Shown here in pieces: positions 16,746-27,377 of a stretch of DNA of 64,000 nucleotides. Made by a program: the position numbers and the translations under genes. Positions within the stretch are counted from its first letter, which is position 1, and each line of letters opens with the position of its first letter. This stretch comes from Asaia astilbis JCM 15831 (lineage in GTDB: Bacteria > Pseudomonadota > Alphaproteobacteria > Acetobacterales > Acetobacteraceae). A model generated the notes under the pieces. The model made no database searches. It had not been told where the DNA came from and saw only the letters and a list, made by a program, of their open reading frames with translations. The stretch is from NCBI RefSeq assembly GCF_000613845.1, contig NZ_BAJT01000011.1, forward strand, positions 1 through 64,000. Direction: 5' to 3'.

Positions 16746-18029
16746 TCAGATTCCCTTGACGATCAGGCTGGCATTAGTGCCACCGAAACCGAAGCTGTTC
16801 GACAGGGCGATATTGATCTTGCGCTGCTGGGCTTCATGAGCCACGCGATCGATAACGCTTTCGCGCGCGGGATTATCGAGATTGAGCGTCGGCGGGGCGA
16901 CGTTATCGCGAATGGCAAGCATCGAGAACATTGCCTCGACCGAACCTGCGGCGCCGAGCAGATGACCCGTCGCCGATTTGGTGGACGACATCGCCACGCG
17001 TTTCGCGTCGTTCCCGAAGAAGCGCTCAACCGCATCGAGTTCGAGGTCATCGGCCATGGTCGACGTGCCATGCGCGTTGACGTAATCGATATCGGCGGGC
17101 GTGATCCCGGCTGAACGCAGGGCAGCGGTCATGGCCCGGAACGCACCTTCATGCCCCTCTGCAGGAGCCGTGATGTGATGCGCGTCTCCCGAAAGGCCAT
17201 ACCCGATGATTTCGCCGTAGATCTTGGCACCACGAGCCTTCGCATGCTCGTATTCCTCAAGAACGACAATGCCGGAGCCTTCGCCCATAACGAAGCCGTC
17301 ACGGTCGCGATCCCAAGGCCGCGAGGCTTTCTCGGGTGTGTCGTTGAAGCTGGTGGAGAGCGCACGAGCCGAGGAGAACCCTGCGATACCCAGCGAGCAG
17401 ACCGCTGCTTCGGCACCACCGGCAACCATCACATCGGCATCGCCGAGCATGATCAGGCGTGTCGCGTCACCGATCGCGTGCACACCGGTCGCACACGCCG
17501 TCACCGCAGAGTGGTTCGGGCCCTTGAAGCCGTAGCGAATGGAAACATGACCTGAGATCAGGTTGATCAGAGCCGAAGGAATGAAGAAGGGCGACAGGCG
17601 ACGGGCCTTGCCGCTCGCAACCGTCAATGACGCTTCATAAATGGTCTGAAGACCGCCGATCCCGGATCCGATCATCACGCCGGTGGCGCAACGCTCTTCT
17701 TCGGTTTCAGGCTTCCAGCCCGAATCCTCGACGGCCTGAATGGCAGCCGCCATGCCGAGATGGATGAAACGATCCATCTTCTTCTGGTCCTTCGTCGGGA
17801 CCCAGTCTGCAAGCGTCAGGCCGCCTTCTGCCGTCGGACCTTCCGGAACCTCACCCGCCACCTGGGCAGGGAGATCACTCGGATCGAAGCAGGAAATGCG
17901 ACCGATGCCGGTCTGACCGGCGATCAAACGCTGCCAGGACTGTTCCACGCCCACCGCCAGTGGCGTGACAAGCCCCATACCGGTGACGACGACGCGTCTT
18001 TCTTTCATTGCCGATAGGTTTGCCATCAT
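16746..18029 (-). CDS. fabF: 3-oxoacyl-ACP synthase II
   Basis: Condensing enzyme of fatty acid elongation, 427 residues. The catalytic Cys lies in SAVTACATGVHA, with the two histidines in YVNAHGTSTMADD and SATGHLLGAAG, and the C-terminus is NSFGFGGTNASL. Start ATG 18029 is used here; a methionine seven codons later (MKERRVVVTG) would give the usual domain edge. It lies downstream of acpP with a 148-base gap that contains a GC hairpin, and is followed closely by mltG. Confidence 0.95.
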   Translation of the reverse strand: MMANLSAMKERRVVVTGMGLVTPLAVGVEQSWQRLIAGQTGIGRISCFDPSDLPAQVAGEVPEGPTAEGGLTLADWVPTKDQKKMDRFIHLGMAAAIQAVEDSGWKPETEEERCATGVMIGSGIGGLQTIYEASLTVASGKARRLSPFFIPSALINLISGHVSIRYGFKGPNHSAVTACATGVHAIGDATRLIMLGDADVMVAGGAEAAVCSLGIAGFSSARALSTSFNDTPEKASRPWDRDRDGFVMGEGSGIVVLEEYEHAKARGAKIYGEIIGYGLSGDAHHITAPAEGHEGAFRAMTAALRSAGITPADIDYVNAHGTSTMADDLELDAVERFFGNDAKRVAMSSTKSATGHLLGAAGSVEAMFSMLAIRDNVAPPTLNLDNPARESVIDRVAHEAQQRKINIALSNSFGFGGTNASLIVKGI

Positions 18030-18109
18030 GGGCGGACGAAGCTCCAGTCATAAGGGCCAGCTCCCGGCGGGCTGCCATGAGGGAGCGGCTGTAAATCTCG
18101 TCGTAACTC

Positions 18110-18134
18110 CCGGCTCCGCCAACAGGGGAGCCGG
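18110..18134 (-). repeat. Hairpin between acpP and fabF
   Basis: CCGGCTCC (18110-18117) and GGAGCCGG (18127-18134) form a perfect 8-bp stem with a nine-base loop in the acpP-fabF gap. No T-run follows on the minus strand. It may be a partial terminator or a 3' end stabiliser that keeps acpP transcript above fabF. Confidence 0.5.
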
Positions 18135-18177
18135 AGAAAGATCAATGCATCGGGCCAGATTGCCCGATGCAGCCGGA

Positions 18178-18417
18178 TCAGGCGGCCTTCTGCTTTTCGA
18201 TGTAGTCGATAGCATCCTTGACGGTTGCGATCTTCTCAGCGGCGTCTTCAGGAATTTCAACGCTGAAAGCTTCTTCGAACGCCATGACCAGCTCAACGGT
18301 GTCGAGGCTGTCTGCGCCGAGGTCGTCGATGAAGGAAGCGTCAGGGGTTACCTTGCTCTCTTCAACGCCGAGATGCTCAACAACGATTTTCTTAACCTTA
18401 TCGGCGATTTCGCTCAT
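18178..18417 (-). CDS. acpP: Acyl carrier protein
   Basis: Housekeeping ACP of 79 residues. It starts [12 protein letters not shown] and has the 4'-phosphopantetheine site [12 protein letters not shown]. It is strongly acidic with no frameshift. It carries acyl chains for FabD, FabG and FabF encoded around it. The in-frame codons upstream of ATG 18417 do not resemble ACPs, which decides the start. Confidence 0.96.
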   Translation of the reverse strand: MSEIADKVKKIVVEHLGVEESKVTPDASFIDDLGADSLDTVELVMAFEEAFSVEIPEDAAEKIATVKDAIDYIEKQKAA

Positions 18418-18629
18418 CTGTTCTGGCTTCCTGTCTGCCCGATATTCGGGCTGTTCGAATCTGTTTACCATCCGTCTGGTCGCCCATACGGTCCCCGTCT
18501 TTACTCCAGAGTCGACGATTGCCGCCAGATCTCTGAATCGCGGACCGAAGTTCGGGCCCCGGCGGGCCTAGACGCCCACGCTTCGGACGAAGCAGCGGGC
18601 GCTTAACATGATTTTACCCCACACGCCAA

Positions 18630-18653
18630 GCTTTGCGTTTTTCAGGGCAAAGC
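18630..18653 (-). repeat. Hairpin after fabG
   Basis: GCTTTGC (18630-18636) pairs with GCAAAGC (18647-18653) right after the fabG stop. It lies between fabG and acpP and is probably a weak terminator or processing site; the T-run is missing. Confidence 0.4.
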
Positions 18654-18657
18654 GCCC

Positions 18658-19397
18658 TTAGGGCATTGCCATGCCGCCATTGACGTTCATGGTCATCCCG
18701 GTCACCCATCCAGCCTCTTCAGAGGCAAGATAAACAACCGCTGAAGCGATGTCTTCCGGCTTGCCCATACGACCGAGCGGAATGGAGCCGAGAAGCTTTT
18801 CGCGCTGCGCGTCGGGCAGGACAGCGTCATGGCCGTCTCCACGAAACCGGGCGCAATGACGTTGACCGTCACACCGCGTGAGCCGACTTCCTGAGCGAGG
18901 GATTTGGTCATTCCGATCATTCCGGCCTTGGCGGCGGAGTAATTGGCCTGACCGCCATTTCCCGTCACACCGACGATCGAGGCGATATTGATCACGCGTC
19001 CGCTACGGCGGCGCAGCATGCCCTTCAGCGCGGCACGACAGAGACGGAAAGGCGATTCCAGATCCACCGTCATGACCTGTGACCAATCCTCATCCTTCAT
19101 GCGGATAATCAGACCGTCGCGTGTCAGACCGGCGTTATTGACGAGAATATCCAGCGGCTTGCCCAGCAGGGCCTCGGCCTTGCCAACAAGAGCATCCGCT
19201 TCTTCAGCGCTCGACAGATTGGCGGCACAGACATGCACTCGTTCTCCAAGGGTCGCCGCCACCTCGACCAAAGCCGCTTCACGCGTGCCGGACAGAACGA
19301 GCTCGGCGCCCTGCGCATGGAGCGCGCGTGCAATCGCTGCCCCCAATCCGCCGGAAGCACCCGTTACCAGTGCCGTTTTGCCTTCAAGACTGAACAT
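18658..19397 (-). CDS. fabG: 3-oxoacyl-ACP reductase (one frameshift)
   Basis: NADPH-dependent short-chain reductase of fatty acid elongation. TGASGGLGAA binds the cofactor, NNAGLTRDGL follows, and the active site is Ser in NIASIVGVTGNGGQ with YSAAK. Near 18826 one base is missing: the protein reads GFVETAMT and then must change frame to give the normal tail that ends at TAA 18658. With the base restored the length is 246 residues, exactly usual for FabG. Because fabG is essential, this break is almost surely a sequence error. ATG 19397 has GGAG nine bases upstream. Confidence 0.93.
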
Positions 19398-19416
19398 CGT
19401 TGTTTTCTCCACGCTT

Positions 19417-20388
19417 TCAGAGGTCACGCAGCAGCGCCTCAATTTCTTCGGGTGTGCCAGCATTGCGCGCCGTCATGTCAGGCACGATACGCCGCGCCAG
19501 CCCGGTCAGAACCTTGCCGGCACCCAGTTCGATCTGGGAGGTCACGCCCATGGCGGCCATGGCCTGCACACTCTCCCGCCAGCGGACCGACCCCGTCACC
19601 TGACGGACCAGCAAATCGGGAATACGCGTCGCGTCGGTATTCTTGGCTGCCGTGACATTGGCAATGACGGGGATCGCCGGTGTCGCGATCTCGGCCTTTG
19701 CAAGCGCTTCGGCCATGCGATCGGCTGCGGCCCCCATCAGAGACGAATGAAACGGTGCGGAAACGGGCAGCAGCACCGCGCGCTTGACGCCTTTTGTCTT
19801 GGCAAGAGCAATGGCGCGCTCAATCGCGGACAGGCGACCCGAAATCACGATCTGACCGCCACCGTTGTCATTGGCCAGCTCGATCGTCTCCTGGCGCTCG
19901 GCCTCACCCTCGATCGCGACGCGTGCCGCTTCGGTGCAGATTTCCTGAGCCAGATCGGCGTCGACACCCAAAAGCGCCGCCATGCCCCCCTCGCCTGCCG
20001 GGACAGCTTCCTGCATGGCAAGGCCGCGCAAACGCAACAGACGAGCCGTCTGAGCGATCCCAAGCGCACCCGCCGCCGCAAGTGCCGAATATTCGCCGAG
20101 CGAATGTCCCGCAACAACGGTCGCCTTGTCAGCGAGCTTGAACCCGCCTTCAGCTTCGAGCACACGCACCGTCGCCAGAGAGACGGCCATCAGCGCAGGC
20201 TGGGCGTTTTCGGTACGGGTCAGCTCTGCCGTGTCGCCGGTAAAGATCAGTTTCGACAGATGCTCTTCAAGCGCATCGTCGACCTCCTGAAACACCTCCC
20301 GCGCCACTGAAAACGCCTCGTAAAGGCCCAACCCCATGCCGACAGACTGGCTGCCCTGCCCTGGGAACACGAATGCATGCACTGACAT
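19417..20388 (-). CDS. fabD: Malonyl-CoA:ACP transacylase
   Basis: Transfers malonyl from CoA to ACP. It is 323 residues from MSVHAFVFPGQGSQSVGMG. The catalytic serine is in AGHSLGEYSAL and the histidine in SAPFHSSLM. Uninterrupted frame. It is the first gene of fabD-fabG-acpP-fabF-mltG. The longer frame upstream of ATG 20388 is proline-rich and not part of the family, so the internal start is chosen. Confidence 0.95.
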   Translation of the reverse strand: MSVHAFVFPGQGSQSVGMGLGLYEAFSVAREVFQEVDDALEEHLSKLIFTGDTAELTRTENAQPALMAVSLATVRVLEAEGGFKLADKATVVAGHSLGEYSALAAAGALGIAQTARLLRLRGLAMQEAVPAGEGGMAALLGVDADLAQEICTEAARVAIEGEAERQETIELANDNGGGQIVISGRLSAIERAIALAKTKGVKRAVLLPVSAPFHSSLMGAAADRMAEALAKAEIATPAIPVIANVTAAKNTDATRIPDLLVRQVTGSVRWRESVQAMAAMGVTSQIELGAGKVLTGLARRIVPDMTARNAGTPEEIEALLRDL

Positions 20389-20463
20389 CAGTTCTTTTCT
20401 CACCCCAACCTTGCGCAGATATGGGACGGGTGATGGCGGAGGCAACGCGCCGCTGTCAAATTG

Positions 20464-21224
20464 TTACTTGCGCCTGAGTGCCCCATGAAGCGGGAAAGGC
20501 AGATGCATCACGATCCGGACGAAAGGGGCACTGGCCCTGAAGACGGCATCCCGCCTGTAATCCTGAGGGCGAAACACAAAGCGGTATGGCGCTGTTCCCT
20601 GGTTATCGACCAGAAGATGCGACGCTCCATCCTGTACCACCTCGAAACGGCTACCCGGTGCGATATCCACAGCAAGCTTGTGCGTGTCTGGTAAAAGCAG
20701 GGCAATCAAATACCCGCCTTCATCCTCGATGCACCGGTCCAGCAACCCGAGCCAGTGACGCGCCTGCGCCTGCGTAAAAACCGCCTTGTCCTGAGGCGTC
20801 ACCGAAAAGAAGAACCCGATACGGAGCGTTTCATCCGATTTCAGCCGCGCATAGAGCGTCGGATTTTCCATCCAGAGCCCCGCATCTCTCGGAAAAACGA
20901 TATCGCTGCCCGGCTCCGGGATCAGACGGATGGTCTCATTCCCTCGCCGCATCATGAGCCCCGATCCAAAACCGGGGCGGTCGCCAGGCTCGATCTTTGC
21001 CGCCATGTGCAAAGTCAGCCCTTCCCGATCAGGGGCCGGGAACGAGTCAAAACGCCTAAAAACTCTCTCCAGCTGTTGATAACGGGCCGAGAGAGGCATC
21101 ATCGCCTGACCCGCAACATCGATGGTTTCTGTCCTGGCCGTAAGAGAGGCTGAGCCCCAGCGCTGTCAGGCACGCCACTGACGAAGAACAGTAAAAGGCC
21201 AATCAGGTAACAGCTGCGCATCAT
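20464..21224 (-). CDS. Secreted protein of unknown function (one frameshift)
   Basis: A protein of about 253 residues that I do not recognise. ATG 21224 overlaps the stop of the methyltransferase gene by one base (TGATG). It begins a signal peptide MMRSCYLIGLLLFFVSG ending near SAGA. Near 21150 one base is missing; after it the frame continues TARTETIDVAGQAMMPLSAR and a mixed alpha/beta body with IGFFFSVTPQDKAVFTQAQ. The length works out to whole codons when the base is added. It is probably periplasmic and co-expressed with the methyltransferase. Confidence 0.55.
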
Positions 21225-22105
21225 CAATCCAGTTTTTGCAGAACGATGAAAACCTGCGGGACCCGCGATGGATCATCGAGAAATTCGATCATTCTGAAAA
21301 GATGCCCCCATTTCTGGGCGATATAGGCGCGCGGGATGATGGCTTCTCCGTAATGCGCCCCAGGATGAGGCCTTTTAACCGGCGTCGCATGCAGGAAACG
21401 CCCGGCATCGTAGCGGGCGTTGGCCCGAGCCTCATCGACAAAACTATCCGCGCAGATCTCGTGCCATCCATGATCGAGCCGGATGCCAGAAGCGCGACGC
21501 AGTCGCTGCTCGGCGCAAAAAGCAATAAAGCGACGACTTTGCGTCGTGATGATCGCCAATCCGCCCGGACGCAGCAGGCGATGAAACTCATGGATCCACA
21601 ACCCGGCAATGAACTCATCGAGATGCGAGAAGACCGAAAAGGCGACAATCAGATCGAAATAGCCGGAGCCAACCACGACAGGAGGGGCCAGCCCGCCTGA
21701 CAGAAACGTCAAGGCCGGATTACACCGCCGCGCCTCCATCAAAAAGCGGGACGTGGAATCGATGCCGAAAAGATGTTCGGGGCGAACGTCTTTCATGAAG
21801 AACCGCAGAATACGTCCCCAGCCGCATCCGAAATCCAGCACCTTCGTTTCGGCTGTGACGGGCCTGCCTGCATATCGGCAATAAGCCTTGATTTCACGAA
21901 AGAACATGAAGGCTTCGTGCAGCGAGACTTCACCAGAATGGCCGTGAATTTCGCTCTGGAGCGCAGGGTCAGGAAAACTCGGCATCCTGACCCGCTCGAT
22001 CTCCGGCATCCGAAGGGACGCGACCAGTAACTGTAGCCACGCCTCGTCATCGAAGAGCTTGAACCTCTCATGGAGGTCAGAGGCATCTGGAAGAGAGGAC
22101 ATCAC
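21224..22105 (-). CDS. Class I SAM-dependent methyltransferase
   Basis: 293 residues with a Rossmann methyltransferase core. VLDFGCGWGRILRFF (motif I) is near residue 86, HLFGIDSTSRFL near 110, YFDLIVAFSVFSHLD (motif IV) near 150 and LRPGGLAIITTQS (motif V) near 180. There are no membrane segments. It may methylate a lipid, sugar or small molecule; the substrate is not visible. Its upstream gap 22106-22273 is notably AT-rich for this genome and holds the likely promoter. It is followed by a co-translated secreted protein. Confidence 0.8.
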   Translation of the reverse strand: MMSSLPDASDLHERFKLFDDEAWLQLLVASLRMPEIERVRMPSFPDPALQSEIHGHSGEVSLHEAFMFFREIKAYCRYAGRPVTAETKVLDFGCGWGRILRFFMKDVRPEHLFGIDSTSRFLMEARRCNPALTFLSGGLAPPVVVGSGYFDLIVAFSVFSHLDEFIAGLWIHEFHRLLRPGGLAIITTQSRRFIAFCAEQRLRRASGIRLDHGWHEICADSFVDEARANARYDAGRFLHATPVKRPHPGAHYGEAIIPRAYIAQKWGHLFRMIEFLDDPSRVPQVFIVLQKLD

Positions 22106-22273
22106 CCGCCTAATTCGAAACCGAAAAGGCGGTCTTTATAATATAGATGTCCTTATTTTGGAAATTTATAGACCTATACCAGAAATCCTTCAGAACTCAT
22201 TCAGTCTATTCGAGAATCGAGTCGGTTTTTACATGATCTGAAGAGCAATTTCCGCATCATGCCCAAGCTGCGC

Positions 22274-22996
22274 TCAGCGAGAGACGAGACGCCCGCGCTG
22301 CCACGCTTCTGCGGCCTCCTCCGGATCCATGCCATCAACCTGAATGGCGTAGTCCAGTGCGCTCATCACCTTGTTGCCCAAAGTCATTTCGGACAGCTCA
22401 TCGAGCATGTCCTGATCGGCACAGGCGGCGACCGCTTCACGGACCAGAAGAGAGGCTTCCATCTCTTCTGACAGACGCGGATCGATGACCGCCTGAAACG
22501 CGTCGTCATTAAAGAGCGCATGGGGCTGCGCCAGAAAAACAAGCGCGCGCTTTCCCACAGAACGGGCAGTCTGAACGGTTTCATAGAGCGCATCATCGTC
22601 GCACACGGTCTGGGCAAGACCAGAGATGCCCGGCAGATCGGCAAGCAAGGACTGTGCCTGCGCCGCATCGGAACGCCCGACAATCACTGTTTCAAGCCCA
22701 TCGGCAGCCGAGATTTCCGCCAGAGGGGGAAGCGCGTCAAAACTCGCCCAGCCGTAGACGGGGCGATAAAGTGTACCCAGCACGCGCATGCCATGCTGCA
22801 GCAACTCTGCATCACGCGGAAGCCAGGCGGAAACCAGAAGGTCGATTGCGCCCTCTTCGAGCAGCCCGGTCACTTCGTCCGCATCGGCATCGACGAACTC
22901 TACCTCGACCTCATGCGCGTCAAGAACGCGGGCTACCGCGCTGGCACAGCCAGCATGCAGGGCGTTACGCAAATGGCCCAGAGAGATCGTGGTCAT
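22274..22996 (-). CDS. OpuAC-like betaine-binding domain protein without signal peptide
   Basis: A 240-residue protein with the substrate-binding domain of glycine betaine/choline ABC transporters (OpuAC): GAIDLLVSAWLPRDAELL near residue 50, VYGWASFDALPPLAEI and KRALVFLAQPHALF. No signal peptide or lipobox precedes it and no ABC ATPase or permease gene is near, so it is probably a cytoplasmic binding or sensing protein rather than a transporter part. It lies downstream of an HWE kinase gene on the same strand with a gap of about 130 bases. Confidence 0.65.
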   Translation of the reverse strand: MTTISLGHLRNALHAGCASAVARVLDAHEVEVEFVDADADEVTGLLEEGAIDLLVSAWLPRDAELLQHGMRVLGTLYRPVYGWASFDALPPLAEISAADGLETVIVGRSDAAQAQSLLADLPGISGLAQTVCDDDALYETVQTARSVGKRALVFLAQPHALFNDDAFQAVIDPRLSEEMEASLLVREAVAACADQDMLDELSEMTLGNKVMSALDYAIQVDGMDPEEAAEAWQRGRLVSR

Positions 22997-23123
22997 GGAG
23001 CATCCTTCAGAATACGAAGATCAGGCGAATGGCCTGTGTTCGATCACTTCAGCACCGGATTGGCAAGAGGATAGTCCGGGTTTCGCCGTTTCACCCTGCC
23101 AGACGGATCGGCCTGTCCGGCGA

Positions 23124-24993
23124 TCAGTTATCCCGCGCCTGCTGCAAAGGAAGCGTAAAGACGGCATCACATCCCGTCTCGGGATAGCAGAGCGTGGCCG
23201 ATCCCTGATGACCGAACCCGGCCTTGAGAAGACGCGTCCCAAATCCTGACTGATGCGGCGGTCCAATGACCGGCCCTCCCTTCTCCAGCCAGTGCAGGGA
23301 GAGCGTCTCACCCGCTCCATTGTCCACAATCCTCCAGACAAGACTGACCTCGCCGCCTTCGACGCTAAGCGCTCCATATTTGACCGCATTCGTGCCGAGC
23401 TCATGCAACATCAGACTCAGTGTCGTCGACGTGTTGGGCCCCAACGACACGCGAGGTCCCTCGAGACGACAGCGCCCGATCGGAGCGACACGCATCAGGA
23501 CTTCCTGAGCCAGCGTCTCAAGGTCGCCACGTTGCCATTCCTGACGCATGAGCAGGTCATGAGCCGAAGCCAGCGCGATAAGTCGCTTTTCAAAAGCTTT
23601 TACGGCGTCACGGTTCTCGACCCCGCGCAAACTCTGATTGGCCAGAGCCTGAACAAGAGCCAATGTATTCTTGAGCCGATGGGCCAGCTCCTGATGCATC
23701 GTCTCCTGATGCGCCCGCGCCTCCAGCGACGCAGCGGCCGCCTGAGCGCGATCGGTTACGGCACGCAGAAATGCCAGTTCCTGGTCGGACCAGTCACGAG
23801 GCTTGCAGCACTGCACAAAAAGACAATGTGTCAGACGTCCCTGATGCAGGATCGGCATCAGGAGCTGTGCCCTGATCGCATCTGCCTCCGCACCCTCGTC
23901 CCTGACGCAATCGAGCCAGATGTTATCGCGCGCTGCACGCACAGCCAGCAATAACCCCTGCTCGAGTCCATTCAGCGCCGTCTTGTACTCTGCACGGTCA
24001 TAAACACCCACCGAACTCGGCGTGACCGCTCCGTGCCAATCCTGCGAGACCCTGAATTGCGCCTCATCATTGCCTTCGAACTCGGCACGCCTGCACGATC
24101 AGCCCCCAGCGCGTCGCCCAAGGCACTCGCCGCTGCACGATAGGCGTCGAGTGGCGTTCCGACCTCACGCAGGGCGTCGCCGAGCATGACCATGGCTGAC
24201 AGGCGGTTGGTGGCAATCCGATCCCGCGTCATGTCCTCCAATGTGCCGATCATCCGCCAGGCGTTACCCTGCTCATCAACCTCGACTTCCGCACGGCGCC
24301 GCACCCAGCGTCTCGTCCGGTCGGCAAGGTTTTCGACCGCGAAATCGGCCTCCTGCAATCGGATCTCGCTACTTGTACCTGCTGCGAAACGCATGAGGTC
24401 GGCGTCGGGCACGGGCATGCAGCGAAGAAAGGCGTCGATCGAGCACAGCTTACCCGAGGGTACGCCAGTCAGACGCACAAGCTCGGAGGAGAGGGAAATA
24501 AGATGACTGCCGTACCTGATCTCGAAAGTCCCGATACCGGCAGGTCATCGATCGACGGCAGAGCATCGGTGCCCGAAGCGCGTGACGGGGCCGCGCTATG
24601 TCTGGACGTCCCGGAACGCTCCAAAACCTGCCCGATCTGCCGGGTCAGCGCGTCCAGACCGTTTCTGAGAGACGGTGATCTCGGATCGAGACAATGGCAG
24701 GTCAGAATACAGAGCGTGCCGCGCTCTTCTTGTCCGGTCAGACTCAGGGGCAGGCGTATCTGAAAAGCGTAGCGCCAGGGTGCCTGCGCCAGCTCCCCCA
24801 GAGGAGGCAGCACCTCCATGAGGAACGGACGATCAGGCGGCGGCGCGGGAATAGCAAGGCGGTCTGGCAGCGGGCCGAAACGCGCCACTACTTCCAGCTC
24901 ACCCCGATTGGGCCGGGCGATATAGGCAGCAGGGGCTCGCGCCATCGCCGCAGCAATGGACAGGAGGTCGGAGAGATCGCGCTGACGCATCAT
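23124..24993 (-). CDS. HWE-family sensor histidine kinase (two frameshifts)
   Basis: About 623 residues after restoring one base near 24540 and one near 24091. The order is an N-terminal GAF-like region, then a PAS domain (IGTFEIR, VRLTGVPSGKL, RMIGTLEDMTRDR), a second GAF-like segment (GVYDRAEYKT), and the HWE/HisKA_2 kinase core. The core has the phospho-acceptor in QELAHRLKNTLALVQALANQ, LMLHELGTNAVKYGALS for the N box, and GFGTRLL. No membrane segment, so it should sense cytoplasmic signals. HWE and HisKA_2 kinases often feed the PhyR/EcfG stress response in alphaproteobacteria, but no phyR, nepR or ecfG gene is visible beside it. Confidence 0.82.
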
Positions 24994-25183
24994 GATGCGC
25001 CAACACGGTCGGATGGAAGCGGATCGGTCGTCTCTTCTGCCGGAGACAATTCCCTTTCCGTTTTGTGAGCAACCATCGGGGAGTTATCACCTTCCCAAAC
25101 TTCAACGCGCCACACCCCTCTCCTTTCACGAGATGAGAAGAAGAGGAGGCGACGCGACAGGATCACGATCTGGAAATCGTTTA

Positions 25184-27294
25184 TTACCAGATCTTAACCC
25201 GATCCTGCGGGGAGAGATAGAGTTTCTCACCCGACTTCACACCGAAGGCCTCATACCATGCATCGATATTATGCATCGGGATGTTGACCCGAGCCTCCGG
25301 AGCCGAGTGAGGATCCGTTACGGCCCGGTTGCGGATCGAATCGTCGCGCAGCTTCTGACGCCAGACCTGCGCCCAGCCCAGAAACACGCGCTGATCACCT
25401 GTGAGACCATGGACGACCGGCGCCGGCTTGCCATGCAACGAGGCATGATAGGCGTCGAGTGCCAGAGTCAGACCGCCGAGATCGGCAATGTTCTCACCCA
25501 TGGTCAGCTTGCCGTTGAGATGCACGCCAGGCAGCACTTCGAATGCGTCGTACTGTTTGCCGTATTTATCAGCCAGCGCCTGGAAGCGCTTGACGTCATC
25601 AGGCGTCCACCACTGATGGAGACGTCCATGCTCGTCATATTGGCGCCCTTCGTCATCGAAGGAATGGGTCATTTCATGACCGATCACCCCACCAATCGCA
25701 CCATAATTGACCGCGGCATCACCTGTGGGATCGAAGAAGGGCGGTTGCAGAATGGCGGCCGGGAAAACGATCTCGACCTGGTTCGGGTCATTATAGGCAT
25801 TGACCGTCTGCGGGGTCATGAACCACTCGTCGCGATCGACCTTCTTGTCGAGATGGCCGAGATTATACGCCCAGTCGAACGCAACTGCACGGGCCGCATT
25901 GCCGTATAGATCGCCCGGCTTGACGACCAGACCGGCATAATCGCGCCATTTATTGGGATAGCCGACCTGGATCTCGAAATTCTGCAGCTTGCGCCCTGCA
26001 GCCTCACGGGTCGCTGGTGCCATCCAGGCGTTATGCGCCAGACGATTGGCGAAAGCCGCCTTCACGTCACGCGTCAACTCGGTGATCCGCGCTTGGCAGC
26101 AGGCGGGAAATAGCGGGCGACATAAACCTTGCCGATTGCCCAGCCCATTGCATCTTCAGTATGGCTCACGGCCTGCTTCCAGCGGACGGGGAGCTGGGGC
26201 GAGCCTTCGAGTTCATGATCGTTGAAATCGAAAGAGGCCTGAACGAAAGGCTGGCTGAGATAGGGCGATGCGTTGCTGGCCAGATGGAAAGCAAGCCAGG
26301 ACCGGATCGTCCCGTAATCGGTCGTCGTGAGAATCTTGGCCATCCCTGCGAGCGCCGTCGTCTCACCGACAACAAGACGACGCGCGTCCAGACCCTCAGC
26401 CGGGATTCCCGCCGACGTCAGAAACGCAGCCCAGTCGATCCCTGGCGCTTTTTTCGTCAGCTCGGCCACCGTCATGGGGTTGTACACCTTGACCGGATCG
26501 CGCTGCTCGATACGGGACCACTCAACCTTGGCCAGCTCTGTTTCAAGGGCCACGATCTTCGCTGCAGATCCCTGCGCCTCAGGCCAGTCGATCAGGCTCA
26601 GTGTCTTGGCAATATAAGCCTGATAAGCCTTCTTCTTCGAGGCGAAGTCGGACTTCAGATAATAGTCGCGATCAGGCAGACCCAGCCTGCCCTGACGCAG
26701 CAGCAGCGCATATTGGCCCGGGTCATTGTCATCCGCGTTGATCATAAGCCCGAACGGCGCGTACTGAAATCCGGATGCCGATTTGCCAAAGAGCACTGCG
26801 AGCGATTGAGGATCTTTGACAGCACGCACCGCGTCCAGATCCGCCTTTAGCGGGGTCGCTCCAAGCTTATCGACCTGAGCAGTGTCGAGAACAGCCGCGT
26901 AGAACGCGCCCAGTTTTTCTTCGGTCGTCTTGGGGTCAGCGGCCGGATGCTTGCCCGCCTCAGCCAGGATGGACTGAACACGCTCGCGCGCCGTGTCTGC
27001 AAGAATGACAAACGGCCCGAAAGACGAGCGATCCGCCGGGATCACGATATGCTTGAGGTAGGTCCCGTTCGCATATTGGAAGAAATTATCCCCGGGCCTG
27101 ACGGCCTTGTCCATGCCGGACATATTGAAGCCCCAGCTCGGGTCATAGGGCTTGGCTTTGACAGGTTCAGAGGCGGCCTTGGACGCAGCCGTCTGTGCCT
27201 GAGCCGAAGAGAGGGTCGCAGAAGACACTGTCAGAGCAAGCATGCTGACAGCACCGAGCCAGAGCGAAGATGCGCGTTTCAATTTTCCGGTCAC
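25184..27294 (-). CDS. M13 family (neprilysin-like) zinc metallopeptidase (one frameshift)
   Basis: A secreted or periplasmic oligopeptidase of about 703 residues. A signal peptide (LWLGAVSMLALTVSSA, cleaved near AQAQ) precedes the M13 N-terminal domain (PGDNFFQYANGTYLK). After a one-base loss near 26090 comes the catalytic domain with VIGHEMTHSFDDEG (HExxH) and the third zinc ligand in GENIADLGG. The C-terminus lacks the CxVW-type end but closes with KIW, as in bacterial PepO relatives. The start is GTG 27294. It is downstream of a Dabb-domain gene by 83 bases. Confidence 0.88.
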
Positions 27295-27377
27295 AAGTCA
27301 GCCTTTTCAACAAAACATCGTCATGTCCCTTCCCTCACGGGTCGGGACATCCTCAGCAACGTTATGACAGTTTTTGT

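Noticed and set aside
18988-20310. 440-codon plus-strand frame opposite fabG and fabD
   Set aside because: It spans two real genes and their gap, has no domain, and its composition is that of a shadow frame.
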